DNA from: Puffinus mauretanicus
Taxonomy: Eukaryota; Chordata; Aves; Procellariiformes; Procellariidae
Assembly (NCBI GenBank): GCA_023333565.1
Contig: JAJKFH010002273.1
Coordinates: 930,001-994,000, forward strand
DNA length: 64,000 nt
Direction: 5' to 3'
Of the stretch, positions 26,372-39,900 are shown in pieces (the stretch's first letter is position 1; every line of letters begins with the position of its first letter). The position numbers and the translations under genes were made by a program. The notes beneath the pieces were generated by a model. The model was not told where the DNA came from. It made no database searches and was given only the letters and a program-made list of their open reading frames with translations.

Positions 26372-29300
26372 TATATTTAAAATTTTATAAATATTCAGCA
26401 CATCCCCAAAAAAGGTGAGGTAGAGACTTGATTGATAATTTATCATTTAGATAGACTGCAGGCATCCTGTCTGTGCACTTGCCAATTTCTCTGCAAGTGA
26501 TCTGCAGCTGTGGTGAAGATAAACATACCTATGATTCTGAGGATAACAGAGATTTTTCTGCATGCTAACCATAAAATAGGAAGCTCTCTTTATCACCTTT
26601 CACATTAGTTTAAAAAAAAAAAAAATCACTAAGTGTTCATTTTGAATCGTATCTTCATAGGGCTTTAGTTGAATCATGAAAAAAATAGTGTGATTAATGG
26701 GGGTAAGACCACCAATCAGGGCAAAAGAAAATTGTTACTGCAGCATGAAGTGTAGAAGCCATAAGAAGGGCATTCTCACAGCCTTCGCTCTTTCTATGGA
26801 ATTGTGTATTATTCCCATTTTACTCATGAAGAAATTGAAATGGAGCGTAAGCGATGTCCTATACTGATGCTTTGTGGAAGCAAGCTGCTGGTTTGTCTCT
26901 CTCTAAAACTCTCCCTTTCTTGTTCTGACTCGCTGCTGCGCTCTCTGCAGGGATCACCAGGGGACTTCCCACAGTGATGCTGCAGCCTGATTTGTCAGGG
27001 CATCATCCCAGTTCAGAGACCTTTAACGGAAAGAGCTTTGAGTGTACCTGCCGCAGTGTAATATCGTGTATTTCTGCAAGGGAAATTTATTCCATAATAT
27101 TCCTTTTTTTTTGCTTCTGAGTTTATATAGCTGCCTGGAATTTCTTGCAATCCTCTTCAAGAACTCGGCGTTTATTTGAAATTTTGGTCATAGATATGAA
27201 ATTTAACAGCCATCCAGAAAGCTCCGTTGTGTCTAGCACTGCCATGCCATCTTTCAGAACAGACTTACCAGACTGGTAACTGGAAGAATACTGCTTTCTC
27301 AGGAATTTAGCAGAGGACTTCTCTAGCAATGTTCAGAACACCCTATTATAACAAAGTTTTCTGTCGCTCTTTCAGACTACAAAACTGGAAGACTCCTAAG
27401 TAGCCGGGACCAGAAAGAAGAGAACAGGATAAAAAGGCAATGAAGTCATAAAGACAAGTTGGGACAGCATCTAAACAGCACAGTGCGATTTGGAGCAGAT
27501 TTGGCTGCCTTGAATTAACAGCAGCTTCCTTCCAGAGATTTCAGCAAAACTGAGCAGGTCGACTCTGCAGCTGGGGTCATTCTGGGTAGCACAGGAGTTG
27601 CAGAGCGAAGGAAACATCCAAGCCCCTCCAACATTAACTGATTCTCATCGCTTTCAGCTCCTAGTCTGGATATTCAAGATCAAATCGTTGACACCGCACT
27701 CCATGTGAACTTATCGTTATTAACGACTGATGTGTGCGCAATACCAGCCAATCATGGCACTAACTTGGGAGAACCAGGTTTCAATAGTATTGCATATAAT
27801 TACATTCTGATAGACACAGGAGGCGGCTATTCCTCTTACCAGGAACTAGTTATCTATGGCTGTATCCCATAGAGACATCCATGGTGGAAGAGCTCTTTTT
27901 TTGACAGTGTTCCATACTTTCAGACTGAGAGGAGGACGCATGCAGTTTCTAAATAATCCTAGCAACTTGTAGTACATGTGCTCCTTATAAGAACTCCTAC
28001 AGAAACAACATCCTTTTGGATCCCTAAAGGTGTTTTATTTATTACTTGTTTGCGCTTATACAGATTTAGAGCTGGAGAAAGTAGGTAAGTGATAGACACT
28101 ACATTTATGGCATTGGATGGCAGTTTTAATCAGGAAAACTTTATATCCAAAATACTGCAAAACTGTCTTTGTTTACTTCTTGTAATAAAAAAAAAATAAT
28201 AAAACTTAAATGTTTTAGTAATTGTTTCTTTTAATGTCCTTGATCACAGTATGACGAGAAATCTAAAAAGCCTCACTTTCTCCAAATTTCACTTCAGTGA
28301 GAGTCTAATAGAGGAACAGAAGCTGAGAAATTTGAATAGCAAGTCATGACCAGCTCCGGAGGCCATACCATGTCATCATAACTATTTGAATTATGCTTTC
28401 TTTCCCTCAATTTTATTTTTAGCAAAATAACAATAACAATCTACTGCCTACAAGGTTACTTGGTTTAGCAGCTAACAGGCTTGGCTTAGTGTCCATTAAC
28501 AACTTGTGAGCTCCCAGTATCGAGCAGTCTCTATGATGATGAGTGTACCTCTCCTACCACCAAACTGGAACATAGGAGTGGCAAGGAGAGGGTAGGATGT
28601 CCTAGAGATATCCAATTTAGCCCAGGAAAGTTAGTCTATTATTGATTTCCTGGGAAATGAACTACATTTATGTCATAGGAATTGGAGAATAAAGAAAAAG
28701 AGAAATTTGATGCCACAGTTACATTTTCCAGTCTGAAGATTAAATCAAGCGAGGTTTTCATTACTTGCAAAATTATTTTCTTCATGTTCTCACTTATATT
28801 TCCCATAGATAAAAAAAATCAAGCACACAGTTCATGTCTCCTGCTTTCACAAGGAAAAGATCAGATGGCAAAGCTGAATGTTGTGTTTTATTACACATGA
28901 AAGACTCAACTCTTTCTAATAACACTTAATCACAACGGAACAAGTGAGTAATTAAGAAGTTTTGTCATCTTGCTGAATGTACTGTGAGAACTTATTTTGA
29001 AGTTCTAGTTTTACACCAAATTATGTTATGGATGTATTAAGCTCTTGGAGCTAGTGTTTTCTATCTGGCATTTTTGTTCTTTCTTCAGAGCATAAGTGTA
29101 ATTACTTGAATGGTTTAATATAATTGCATCCTGTATGAATAATATCGGGCTACATTCATACTTTTGTAGCTCTTGGCATCTTCTCAATTAATTGAATAAA
29201 AGAAATAGAGATATTCTTCCATAGTAAATACCCAATACACTAATGTTCCTAATAGTGGAGAAATCACGTATTCTTTTTTAATAAAATAGCTCCATTACTC

Positions 29301-32300
29301 TAAAGAACATCAGTTTAGACCTCTGATATACCATGAACACATTTTGACTACAAGTGATTATCCAGTTAGTGTACTGTATACAAAAGATAACAAAACCCAC
29401 TTATTATGTTTCCCACATACAAAAGGAGAATAATTTTCAAAACCAGATAATTCATATGTTCAAAGTCCTACCAAAGCTGCGAGAGAAACAGTTAAAGGAG
29501 GCAGATTAAATAAATTGTGCAGCTGTTGCTGTTGGACCACGAATTCCTTTTTCCCACATGAATAGCTTTATCACAGACTCTGGAGACATGTATCTCTCTC
29601 TGGCTCTCCTGGAGCTTTTCTACTTTGTCCAACCTATTTAAATCATAAGGAAATGTCCCAATCGCTAAACAAAGGAATCGTTTTTTTCTACAAAAAATGT
29701 TTTCTGAAAAATGGAACAGCATCAAAAGGAAAGATAAAGGGTGGGATTTTGCAATGACTAATAGCCGGACCATTAAAAGACTTTGATGACAGCAGTGGAT
29801 TCAAGACTCCTCAAGTAGGGGAAGAAACTGAACCAAGGTCTTCCAGACCCAAGATGAGCAAGTTAAATAGACTTCAGAAATCCCTTTGCCTGCTTTTTAT
29901 GTCAAAGTTGAAAATAACACCAAAATAGTTACTCTCAAAACCAAAAACTATCTTTGCATTTAATTTAGAAAAAAACCCACCATTTTAACTGAGTGTTAAT
30001 CTCAACTGATTTTCTTTTCTATACTATTTGGACAGCTCTCCTCTTGCTCACACCCAATACCTAGCTCCACAGATTTAAGCATAATCCTACAGTGTCACCC
30101 TGTGATATCCTCCATGAAGAATAAATATAGCACAGTAGGCAAAAGATTTTTAGCTTTGCTGTGTGAATTCTAGACTTATATTTAACTGTAAAGAATGTTA
30201 ATTGAAATTTAATTGTAAAATCTTAATGTTAAAATAATATTTGTTTTATATATATAAATGACTCATTCTGAAGATACACTATTTTGCAATTCAGAGTTAA
30301 ACAAACAGCCACATTACACCTGTTCAATTGAAGTTGAACGTTCAATTTCATTATTGTAGCAGCACATTAATGTAGGTTTTTTTCTAATATTACAAGTTAG
30401 TATGTATATAATTATGCACGCGAGCCTTTTAGGTATGTTTTTGTTAGCTCTGTTGGTTATTTTTATGTCAGGATAACTCACCTTGACAGTCTTGGCTACT
30501 GAAAAGAGAGCACTAAGAGACAGTATGATCACAGTGCAGTCTAGATTGCAAAAGTTACTTTTTTATAGCTACTAACTTCTGCTTAGGCAATACAAATGTT
30601 CTTGATAGCAGCCCTAATGATGACACCTGGTGTCTTATTAAACAACTGCAGTGAAAATTAACTCTTCAAGCCTTTTTAATGAGTGTATAAATGTGATTAA
30701 TGTGTCCAGTTACCCTTATGCAAAACATAATTTATATGTTTATTCATAAGCCTTAGCTATTGTATTTATATCTTGCTTCTATATTTATAAATAACTGCAC
30801 AGAGTCAGGCCAATCTTTGTTTTGTATCAAATCATGACATGAGTCTATAGTGGAAGAGAAATCAGCAGGTGTGATATCGTGGAACAGCTCAAATACTTTA
30901 CTGACTAACAGCTGACATTCACATCTCCGTAAGTGGGAGTTCTGGGTTTATAAGACACTTTCAGACACAAAATGTAATCTGCAGTTATATTCTGTCATTT
31001 CACTTCAGCTTTCAGGAGATTACCACATGAGGTTTATCATTCCTTTTGCAAACATGTTATCTGCAAGTTAGTGTGGCTTTTTCAATAGCCTATCCATGGT
31101 AGGTAACAAAATTATTTACCAGTCCACTGTCACAGGGGATGGAAATAAAAGGATAGACCTATGCAAACAGAGAACCAGTGTTCATTGCCCACATGAGAAA
31201 TGGTTTTTGAAGCATTGCCTTCAGGCAGGGCGATGAATATTATTAAAGAATACGATTCAGCAGGTTGCTGTAGTAGACACCCTCAAAAGCTGTGAGTGAC
31301 AGTGTCCTCCATGTCAGCAAATGTTTACCACGGACTTAACATGACCCAGGCCCAGCAGGCAGGGTTTATTCTGCTGTTTCTCCACAGTAGTTGTGACATA
31401 TTGTTCTCGTATCTGAAAAGAAACTGAAATTTTGCTGAATCTTACCTACCTTTAGCCCACAACTACCTGCACTACTTGTAATTAATTCTCTTTTCTTCTC
31501 CTTTTTTCATAATTTTTAGATAAACAATCATGTTAGGACCACTGAAGAAAGAATCTTAAAAAAATCACATCATTAAGACTATTCAGGTATTCATGAAGTA
31601 CTGAAATATGGATAATGACTTGAACGTGTCAGTAAAATGATCATCTGTCCCCAATTAATATTGATGTATTGCAGTTGTGAAGGTTTTTAATGATCACATT
31701 ACTAGGAAATTATTGCTGCTCATATAATTTGTCCTTATAATCATGTATTTATCATAGATACAAAAGACAAGTTCCCCAAGAGGACTATTAAAGCCCATAT
31801 TCTGCTGATGCTTAATTGATAGAGAAGACAGTCTTTACACTTCTGTGGGAACAACTGTCTTTTTATCAACACGAGTGTCTCTTTTTAATTACAGTATATA
31901 TATGCTACACATACAGTATGTTTTATGGGCATGGGATGTAACAACATTTCTGAAAAATATCTGTTTGGGGTGGAATAGATAACCAGTTAGGCAAGAATCA
32001 GCCTGAATAACTTTCAGAAACTGTCCTTAGAGGGGAAAGTAATGAACTAAAAATATTAATAGTTTTTCTCAGCCTACTTTAGGGACCAGTTCTATATGAG
32101 GTTATTCAATCATACAATACTTTTGTTGCTCATGGCTGCAGGGATTGGATCCCAAAATAATGCCACAGGTATCTGAATGGTGTGTTCAATACACTAGATG
32201 ATAGATTTCAGATCACTGAATTTTATAGGCTTAAAGATAAAATGAGGGCACCATGGCTAACAACTAAATCTTACTCTGCAAAATGAGTTCCCTTGTCTGA

Positions 32301-35300
32301 CACAATTGTCTGTCTCCATAAACAGATTACAACTGAATGTTGTATCTTCCATCTAGTTCTATCTGTAAATTAATAATATACATGGCTACTCGGTATACTT
32401 TTTATTGTGATTAAAACTCCTGGAGTCCCAAAATTATAGTTTGTTGGCTATGTAATTTAGAGAGTTACCTGATGGATCCATTTCCCCTGCGATTATAAAA
32501 TGTGTCAGACTTAAGGTCTAGTAAATATGAAATTCACTGGTTTTGTTTCTGTACTCCTAGGGCAGGCATACCCATCAATCTCAGAGGATATTTTGCTTAT
32601 AAGGACTACAGTCACACACAGCTATGAAACAAGAACTTTGAATTGTGAAGCCATTTTTGCAGCTGTCCTTTTCTTTTGACTGACTAATGTAAGAAAATGT
32701 TACTGGTTGAATTCTGCTCAGACTGGTCTAGTGATATTAATGGTTGCTCTAATTATTAAAATTAACATGAAGAGAATGCAGTTCTCTATTAAGCTTTCTA
32801 ATTCTGAAATTTCCTTTGGACACACGCTCACTGTGATTCACTTGGATCATTTCGTACAGAGGAGGCAGCAAATGCCTTCAGTGCAAACATGAAAAGTGGA
32901 TTAAGGCTGCTGTTTGCTGGGAGATATACACACAAACGAGGGGAGAGAAACTTGGCAGGTCTCAGCAACACCTTGGGATGTTCCTCTTTGGCATGTCGCA
33001 GTGGGTTAACGTCACAGACGCTCCAGCATGGAGAGCCAGGAGAAGATGCCTGCTCTCACTGCTCTGCCCGGGGTTATTGGCAGATGCCCACAGCCAGCGG
33101 CTGCCAGAAATTGGCCCCATATGAACAAGCAGTGACCACTAGTCCCCAGTTCTGCTTTATTAGTTATGTATGACAAGCCAAATGATAGTCTTTGTATCTA
33201 CTCTCTCCCTACCCCCGACATTATTGCCCAGACAGGGCTGTATAATGAGACTGTATGTATCTCACTCTGCAAGGTCTCTCATGAAATCACCAACTCTCCC
33301 TTAACCCTCATAAAGATTGTTTGGAAGATTGACTGCATCTTTTTTGCCTTGGGTTCTGTGCTTTTATTATACAATGCTCAACTTTCTTTTTTTTTAATAT
33401 AGTTCTTTATTATAAAAAAATACCTGTTTATTATTATGTTTTTCCTTGGGGATGTTTTTTTGTGTTTACCTCTAATTGTTTGTCTAGATTCTCCCAGGGA
33501 ACTCGAATGGGCTGTCTTATACAATGTGTCTAGCCTTATAAACTAAGATTACAGGTCTGTTCTGTATTGTGCTTCTACCTAAGGTAAGTTACTTATATGC
33601 AAGTTTTTACACACATACAGAATAATTGCCAATTACCATCATTTTCTCTCCCTCAAAAGTTGTCAGGGTTGGGGTTTTTTTTGTTTGTTTTTTTTTTTTT
33701 TCATAAAAATAAAATATATCTGTCCTGACACAAATCGCAATCTTCCTTTGTAAAAGTGTCAAAATGGCTGATAGTCTAGTAAACCCCAATGATATCACTT
33801 AAAGCTCAGCAGAAACCTAACCCAACTCACTGCAATTATCATTCTAACCAACACAGCCAAAATGCTTGTGTGATGCCTAAAGCTGGAGAATAGATTTTAC
33901 CTTCCAAGTGGAAGTGTGAAAGTATTCCTAAGTATATTAAAGTAGGTTTTGTTGAATAAAATCAGTAAGTGGACTGATACGTTTTTCTCTTTCTTTTTTC
34001 CCCCCCTTTCTCTCAAGAAAAAACAAAAAAAAACCCAAAAAAAAACCCACTGTACTGAAAACATATCTCCTTTGACTAAAAATGAAACTTTTCATCCCCA
34101 GGCAATTTTTTAAAAAGTGAATAAAACAAAAGACTAGAGTCACAAAGATGAGGAAAACCAATGTGGCATCCCATTACTATCCAGAATAGGACAATCAGAA
34201 TGTTTGTTCCACCAGAAGGATTTTGATTTTAAGGCTATGAAACCAAGAGTATCATTCTCAGACTTACCAAACACATGTTCTTACCCTCTAGTCACAGCAT
34301 ATCCTAGGTCAGCTGCTCTCAACCTTTCCTGCTGACACGATAATTCAACATAAATAGTTAAACTCCCAGGTGAGGATCTCAGTTACAAGGTTAAGGAGTC
34401 ATGCTAACATATTTGCTCATGGGTTCAATTAACACATAGGTATATTGTGTATTATGACCCATCTCCAGCAGGAAATGTTGCAGCTGCCCTAATTCTAAAT
34501 ACTCTGAAGTCTGTTTCTTATGATAGATATCTGAGGGCAAGAGCTCTTGGGTCAAATCCCTGATCTGAATAAGATATTGCTTGTCTCCCCTTGCATGGGC
34601 TTTTTGAGAGACTTGCTTCTGTTGCAGAGTCTGAGATGAAGCTTCCCTATTGCTTTTTGTTGGAGCTGGAAAATATGTTAAGTATGCATTGAGCTAGAGA
34701 GGAAGCCTGAGGATGACTCGAGTCAATGGCTGGTACACTCTCTGTGCAGATTAACCAGCAAGAGTCTAATCTTCCCTCCTGGAAAGGCAAAATCAGAAGA
34801 GTAGCAACAACAAAGAAATGAGACCCTTTTCCACCCCACTTGATAGTATCTCATTCTCACGGGAGCTGTAGGTTCAGATGAATTTAGGCACTTGGTATTC
34901 AAACTGTGAATTTCACAAGATGTTTTTTAATGTGCCAGGAAATGTAGTGCTGTGACACTTACTCAAAACCCAAGTCTCCTGTAGATCATAGTATGTGTCT
35001 TATCACTATATTCTTAACAAACTTCTTCCAAGAGGTGACAGTTCAACTAGATAGCCCAGATGTAAACACTTTCTGAATTTGTCTCTGATGTACCAGAGGA
35101 GTCTTCATTCATCAGGTGATAGAAAAGTGGAGGCTGTGTAAAGATGGGCGTGAGGAGACAGTCCCCACCTTGGTGTCCATAATATACCTGTTTACCTGGA
35201 AGGAGTGCCATGTGTGGAGGAGGCTGTGGCTGCTTCAAGAGGCCTCAGAACAGTACCTTAAATGCACTTAAGTGAGCTGATGTTTGCAGCAGAACCGTCA

Positions 35301-36378
35301 CGAAGGAGCAGAGAAGGAGATATTCACTCTCAACAGTACCTGTACTCGGGAGTTGTGACTGTAATTGCAGTTTCCCTGTCCTTCCTCCTTCACAGAGGCC
35401 TGGAATAAATGGTCTGAGTTTATATGCCACATTTCATGAAAACTGTGTTTCTTCCTTTTTTGTTTCCTTTATTTCCCCCCCCTGCTCTTCTCTTGCTAGG
35501 TGTTGCATCTACATTCTCATAGACCTAAGAAAAGAATATAGTCATCTCTACTTTTCCTTGGAGCACAGCAATGCAGGGATCTGAGTCCTATTGATCTCAG
35601 CACTAAAGACATCACTATGCTTCCTGAGTCAGGTAGCTCACTAACTAGATTTCACATCATAGACAAATAAACAGAGAGAAAAAAACAGTAGTGAGAAATG
35701 TTTTTTTCATCTGTCTGTATGGCTGAAGACACAGCTTGACACCATTTAACAAGTGCAGAGTTGACTTGAACTGCAAATTTTGAATTCGTAGCCTCAGTTT
35801 TCCTAGAGTCCAGGATACACTGCATAAAAAATTTTGGTATTTCCCTATGTCTTAGAATCTTTCTGTTCCCCTGAAGTGTCTGTAATGACTGAAAAGCTTT
35901 TAACTGCATTAAAAAGACATATGGGTTAAATGATATAAGGATTTTTTTTTTTTTATGAAAGAAATGAGAAAAAATCTCCTATAGCTGTCCTGACAAGTTG
36001 CATGCCAGTTTCAGCTAAATATGATTTAAGGCAGCCAAGTTACAAACCCTGAAAAATGGGGTTTATAATGGTAACAACTGACCCTGAATTTCAATGTCAT
36101 GTGCACAATGCTATAATAGCTGCTACCTGGCACTCACTTTCCATCTCTCACTTCAGTCAACAGATAAAAAAATTATGCTGCTCATTTATTAGCTTATAGG
36201 TTAGGTTGCCCATGCATGGGCATTCAATTTCTCCTCTTCCTCTGGCTGTTGCATAACCTGCCTCTAAGATTCAGTGATCAGAAAGATTTAAGCTTGACTT
36301 TGCTTCTTCTAAAGTCAAGGTGGCTGCTTTGCAGATTGTCAGTTTGCACATAAAGTTTTGTTGGCTTGGAAGACTTTT
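26372..36378. other. Unique AT-rich DNA with candidate regulatory blocks
   Basis: No gene or transposon is recognised over 10 kb. Bases 27370-27830 and 32890-33130 are higher in GC than their surroundings. Bases 30600-30850 are rich in TTAAT/ATTA homeodomain cores and contain ATGCAAA (30718-30724). Bases 33664-33700 and 34000-34045 are T-rich and A-rich runs. ATG-initiated frames such as 32889-33173 are short and match nothing I know. Confidence 0.5.
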
Positions 36379-36942
36379 ATGGGTTTGGCCAACATTAAGC
36401 AATTTGTTTTCCAGACCTTATTCAACACTTCTTCAATCAGAAAGCACTGTCTAAAGAAATATTGTACTGGTATTACTCAATATCACAGTGGGGTAAGAGC
36501 CAGGATGCTTCAGTGGGAAACAACAATCTCCCAGAAGCGTTTGCCTAGCTGGAATAGCCTGGGGAAAAAACCCTATGACTGTCTGCTTTTCCAGCTCTTG
36601 GGTTATGAGCAGCCACCTAATAAGCAGGGACTGCTCTCTTTCTATCACATCAGCAACCTGACAGCTTTCTCAGAAAGAAACATTAAGAACCAAGCAGCTT
36701 TACTTCATCCCTTTCACTACCAAAATACAAGCAGTTTCCCAGCAGGTCTGCTCGCTCTCCTTTCTCTGCCTGCAGTGTCACATCCAGGGAAAGTGCAGGG
36801 CGAGGGGTACCCTAATGAAATTGCTCCTGCAGCTTGCAAGGAAGAAAAGGTAGGTAGTCCTCAGTCTGAAAGAACAAAACTGCATTCTCCAGTAGGAACA
36901 CAGACAAAGCAGGTGGAGCTACAAAACTGGTGGTGTCTCTGA
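36379..36942 (+). CDS. Longest ORF outside a transposon, function unknown, probably not a gene
   Basis: From ATG at 36379 the frame stays open for 187 codons. The open frame itself extends upstream to about 36358 but there only offers TTG. The predicted protein is basic, with mixed composition and no signal peptide, membrane segment, repeat or catalytic motif that I can see. The start context is weak (T at -3, G at +4). No TATA box, CpG island or obvious splice structure accompanies it, although GAAAAG/GTAGGT near 36846 would serve as a donor. In AT-rich DNA of this length a frame this long is uncommon but can arise by chance. I report it because nothing else non-repetitive is as long. Confidence 0.12.
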   Translation: MGLANIKQFVFQTLFNTSSIRKHCLKKYCTGITQYHSGVRARMLQWETTISQKRLPSWNSLGKKPYDCLLFQLLGYEQPPNKQGLLSFYHISNLTAFSERNIKNQAALLHPFHYQNTSSFPAGLLALLSLPAVSHPGKVQGEGYPNEIAPAACKEEKVGSPQSERTKLHSPVGTQTKQVELQNWWCL

Positions 36943-39900
36943 AAGGGTACACAGTTGGAACAAAGTGGGATGCTGCAGAATGATAGGTGAAAATTAATAT
37001 AGAGACTGTGTAGATAGGATTGATCTAGATTAGGAAGCAGAACTGATTGCTGGGGAGAGAAAAGCAGACAGGTGAGTTGCCACGACTCCACAGGCCTTCC
37101 TTTCTCTTAAATCAGAATATCCTGCATCAAGTAATTGCTAGTAATTTCAGGGAGCTCAGAGCCTAAACATGGTGTGCATCACCACCACTCTTCAGCAGAA
37201 TATGCAGAATTGTTCACAGTGAGGTCAATGGTAAATTCCTATTGAATTTGAAAAAAATGCATCAGGCTATTATAATGGATGAAGAAAAATGTCCTTTTGC
37301 AAAACAATCTTTGCCTTTGATTTGGTAAAAAATATTTGGAAGTTTTGAGATTTTAAGAAGCAGTTATCATCTGAAAAGAATATTAACCTCACAGGAAAGG
37401 AGACATTAATTGGGCCCAGAGGAACCCAGAAATTCATTCAGAGAACTGAAAATTAAAAAAGCTTAAGACTGCTTTCCAAGCGACATGATTTTCAGTTTTT
37501 ACTCTCCATACCCATCACCCCAAAAAGACATCTTTGTGTTGGACAAGTAGGTGAGAAATATTTTTATTCAGAAGTTGGCTTTAAGCCAAAAAAACTTGGA
37601 AGTTTTCTTGCCTGGGAAATAAAAACCTTTGGGACAGTGTCAAAAAAATACATCTAAAATATTTTCACTTTCAATGGGACAAATTAGAGCTGGCTGGATA
37701 GAGCCATGTCAAGCATGTGGAATACCACCACCCCGTTGGGATTTTACAGAAGTCAGGATTTCTGAGAACCCAACAGCTTTCAGACTTCTGAAAGAGTCAC
37801 AACAGGTCATACCTACAGATGCTGTTGAGTGGTACAGTATTACTGACTTCTGCTGATTCGTGCCATCATAGCATCAACAGGATCCTATGGGGACTGGGAA
37901 CCTAGAGGGCATATATTGCATTTGATGATGTTTTGATGATTGCTTGAGGAACCAAACCGCAAATATTATAATAAACCAGCTATTTTGTCCTCAGTTTTTT
38001 GTAAAAAAAGGTACTTGGAATAGGAATCCGCATAAAGTATTGGTACTAGAGATACCAACCTCTTGAAGGTTTCAAAAAGGAAGAATGTATTAAGTTTGTA
38101 TTAAGTCTCTGTTTCAGAACAGAAGACACAAATAAAGGCTGGAGACTGGCTTTTAAAATTTAAGAGTAATCTGTAGTTTTGTGCACCTAGAGAAGATCTG
38201 TTTTTAATGGGGAAGGCAAGGCTAATTTCCAAATAATACCTCAGAGCAGTCCTTAGGGCAGTTCTTATTAGGGAGTTGATCTTTTCCCAAGTGAAATTAG
38301 AAAAGCTCTGTTATCTCCACACATTTATATACAAATGCTGAAAATATGGTAGCCTCTACAGTTTTGAAAGTGTACGTGTTCTCTTCGTGTCTGTGTTATC
38401 ATTTTTTACATGAATTCAATACCAATGGAGAGAAAAAAGAAAAAAGCATATCCCTCAGCACGAACAGCCTAACTCCTGACATACATCTCCAGCGCACCCT
38501 TGAAAAAAGAAGGAGCCATAAAATGTTCCTTCCTGTAAAGCAGAGGAATTAATAGCAGTTACATTTAAATACTGCTTACATTGTTTAACAGGCAGTCTTT
38601 TATAATGTCAAGTTAATGAGAATGCCAATCAAGGAGGAATACTGTATGCTAAAATATGCAAATGAGACATTAGCATAGTGAAGTTGCTGTCACCTTTAAA
38701 TCGTGCGACATGGTGCCAATCTGTGAGAACTTTTTCAGGAAATGGCCAGATTTCAATGAAAAAGACAAACTTAAGTGATTACTAAATTCGCAGTGTTTGT
38801 CACTTTCATGACAGCTGAGGGATGAAAGCAAAGCCAGAACATGCTCAAGCATAACTTTATTTTGTGTAATCTGAACAAAAAGCACAGTTCATGACATCTT
38901 GAACAGAACGTGGTTGTAATCAAGTAATAATTAAATCTGAAAAAAACAACCAATGATCTCTGAAAGCCATGAATTACAGAAATAGCTTATAACTCTGCTT
39001 TTCCAGGCATATTTGTTTGCATTTCAGAAGCTGATTTTTTTCTTTTTTTTAAAACTGAGTGCTGAGTGAAAGTGGAAGCAGCACAGCCAGCCTCTGCAAC
39101 AAGGAGTCAGGAAAATCCCCTAAGCTTAACGAAGCCAGGGCTCTGGTGGAGCCCTGTGCTTGTTGAAGGTTGTGCAAACAGTTTTAACAAGAAAATTCTT
39201 TCTCCAGGCTCTGCACAGAGATATTTATAGTGCTGTCATATAATAATTGACTGTCAAAGTTAGCTAAGTTTACCCTGGTGAACAGTAATTGTGATGCCTC
39301 ATCTGCATCCTGCTACACTGGACCTATGTATTTTAATTTAAATATCTAGTCCTGGTTGTTTTTTTTTTGGGGGGGGTGGAAGAGAATTCTTTGGGGGAAG
39401 AAGGGAAGTGTGTGACTACTCTTAAGACCTCTGTAGCTTTAGGCTCAACAGAAAAATAACCTTTTGGTCCAAAGGGCCCGAGACTTACCAGTTACAAAGC
39501 TACCTCTTCCCAAAAGTTCAAGGCCTGTGAGGTTCTGGTTTACATCTTGAGAGGACTGGTTTCCAAAGGATATATGTGACATACTATACAGTGATTTTTA
39601 TTTGGCCTGTCCTGATACCTTTCTTTGGAAAATAATTTACATTCCAGGAAATTGAAATTTACTTAGTTGACTTGGGGAGTTTGCCTGAGTGTTTGTTTTA
39701 CTCTAGTTTGAAAGCTCAAAAGTTACTGGCTTTCTTAATTGCATTTTCACCTTGAAAATCTGTTTCTGTCCTGGATCTATTTTCAGTTGTTTAAGGGGAA
39801 TGATTTATTTTAATGCCATGTGAGTTCAGCATGATTCATGTTCTAATAAATACCAAAAGGTATCCTGATGACTGTCTCATTACCTTAAAGAGTTTCATTA

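Noticed and set aside
1994..32900. Shared 17-mer AGTGCAAACATGAAAAG near 1986 and near 32880
   Set aside because: A single 17-base match between two places in 64 kb is within chance, and the flanks diverge at once.
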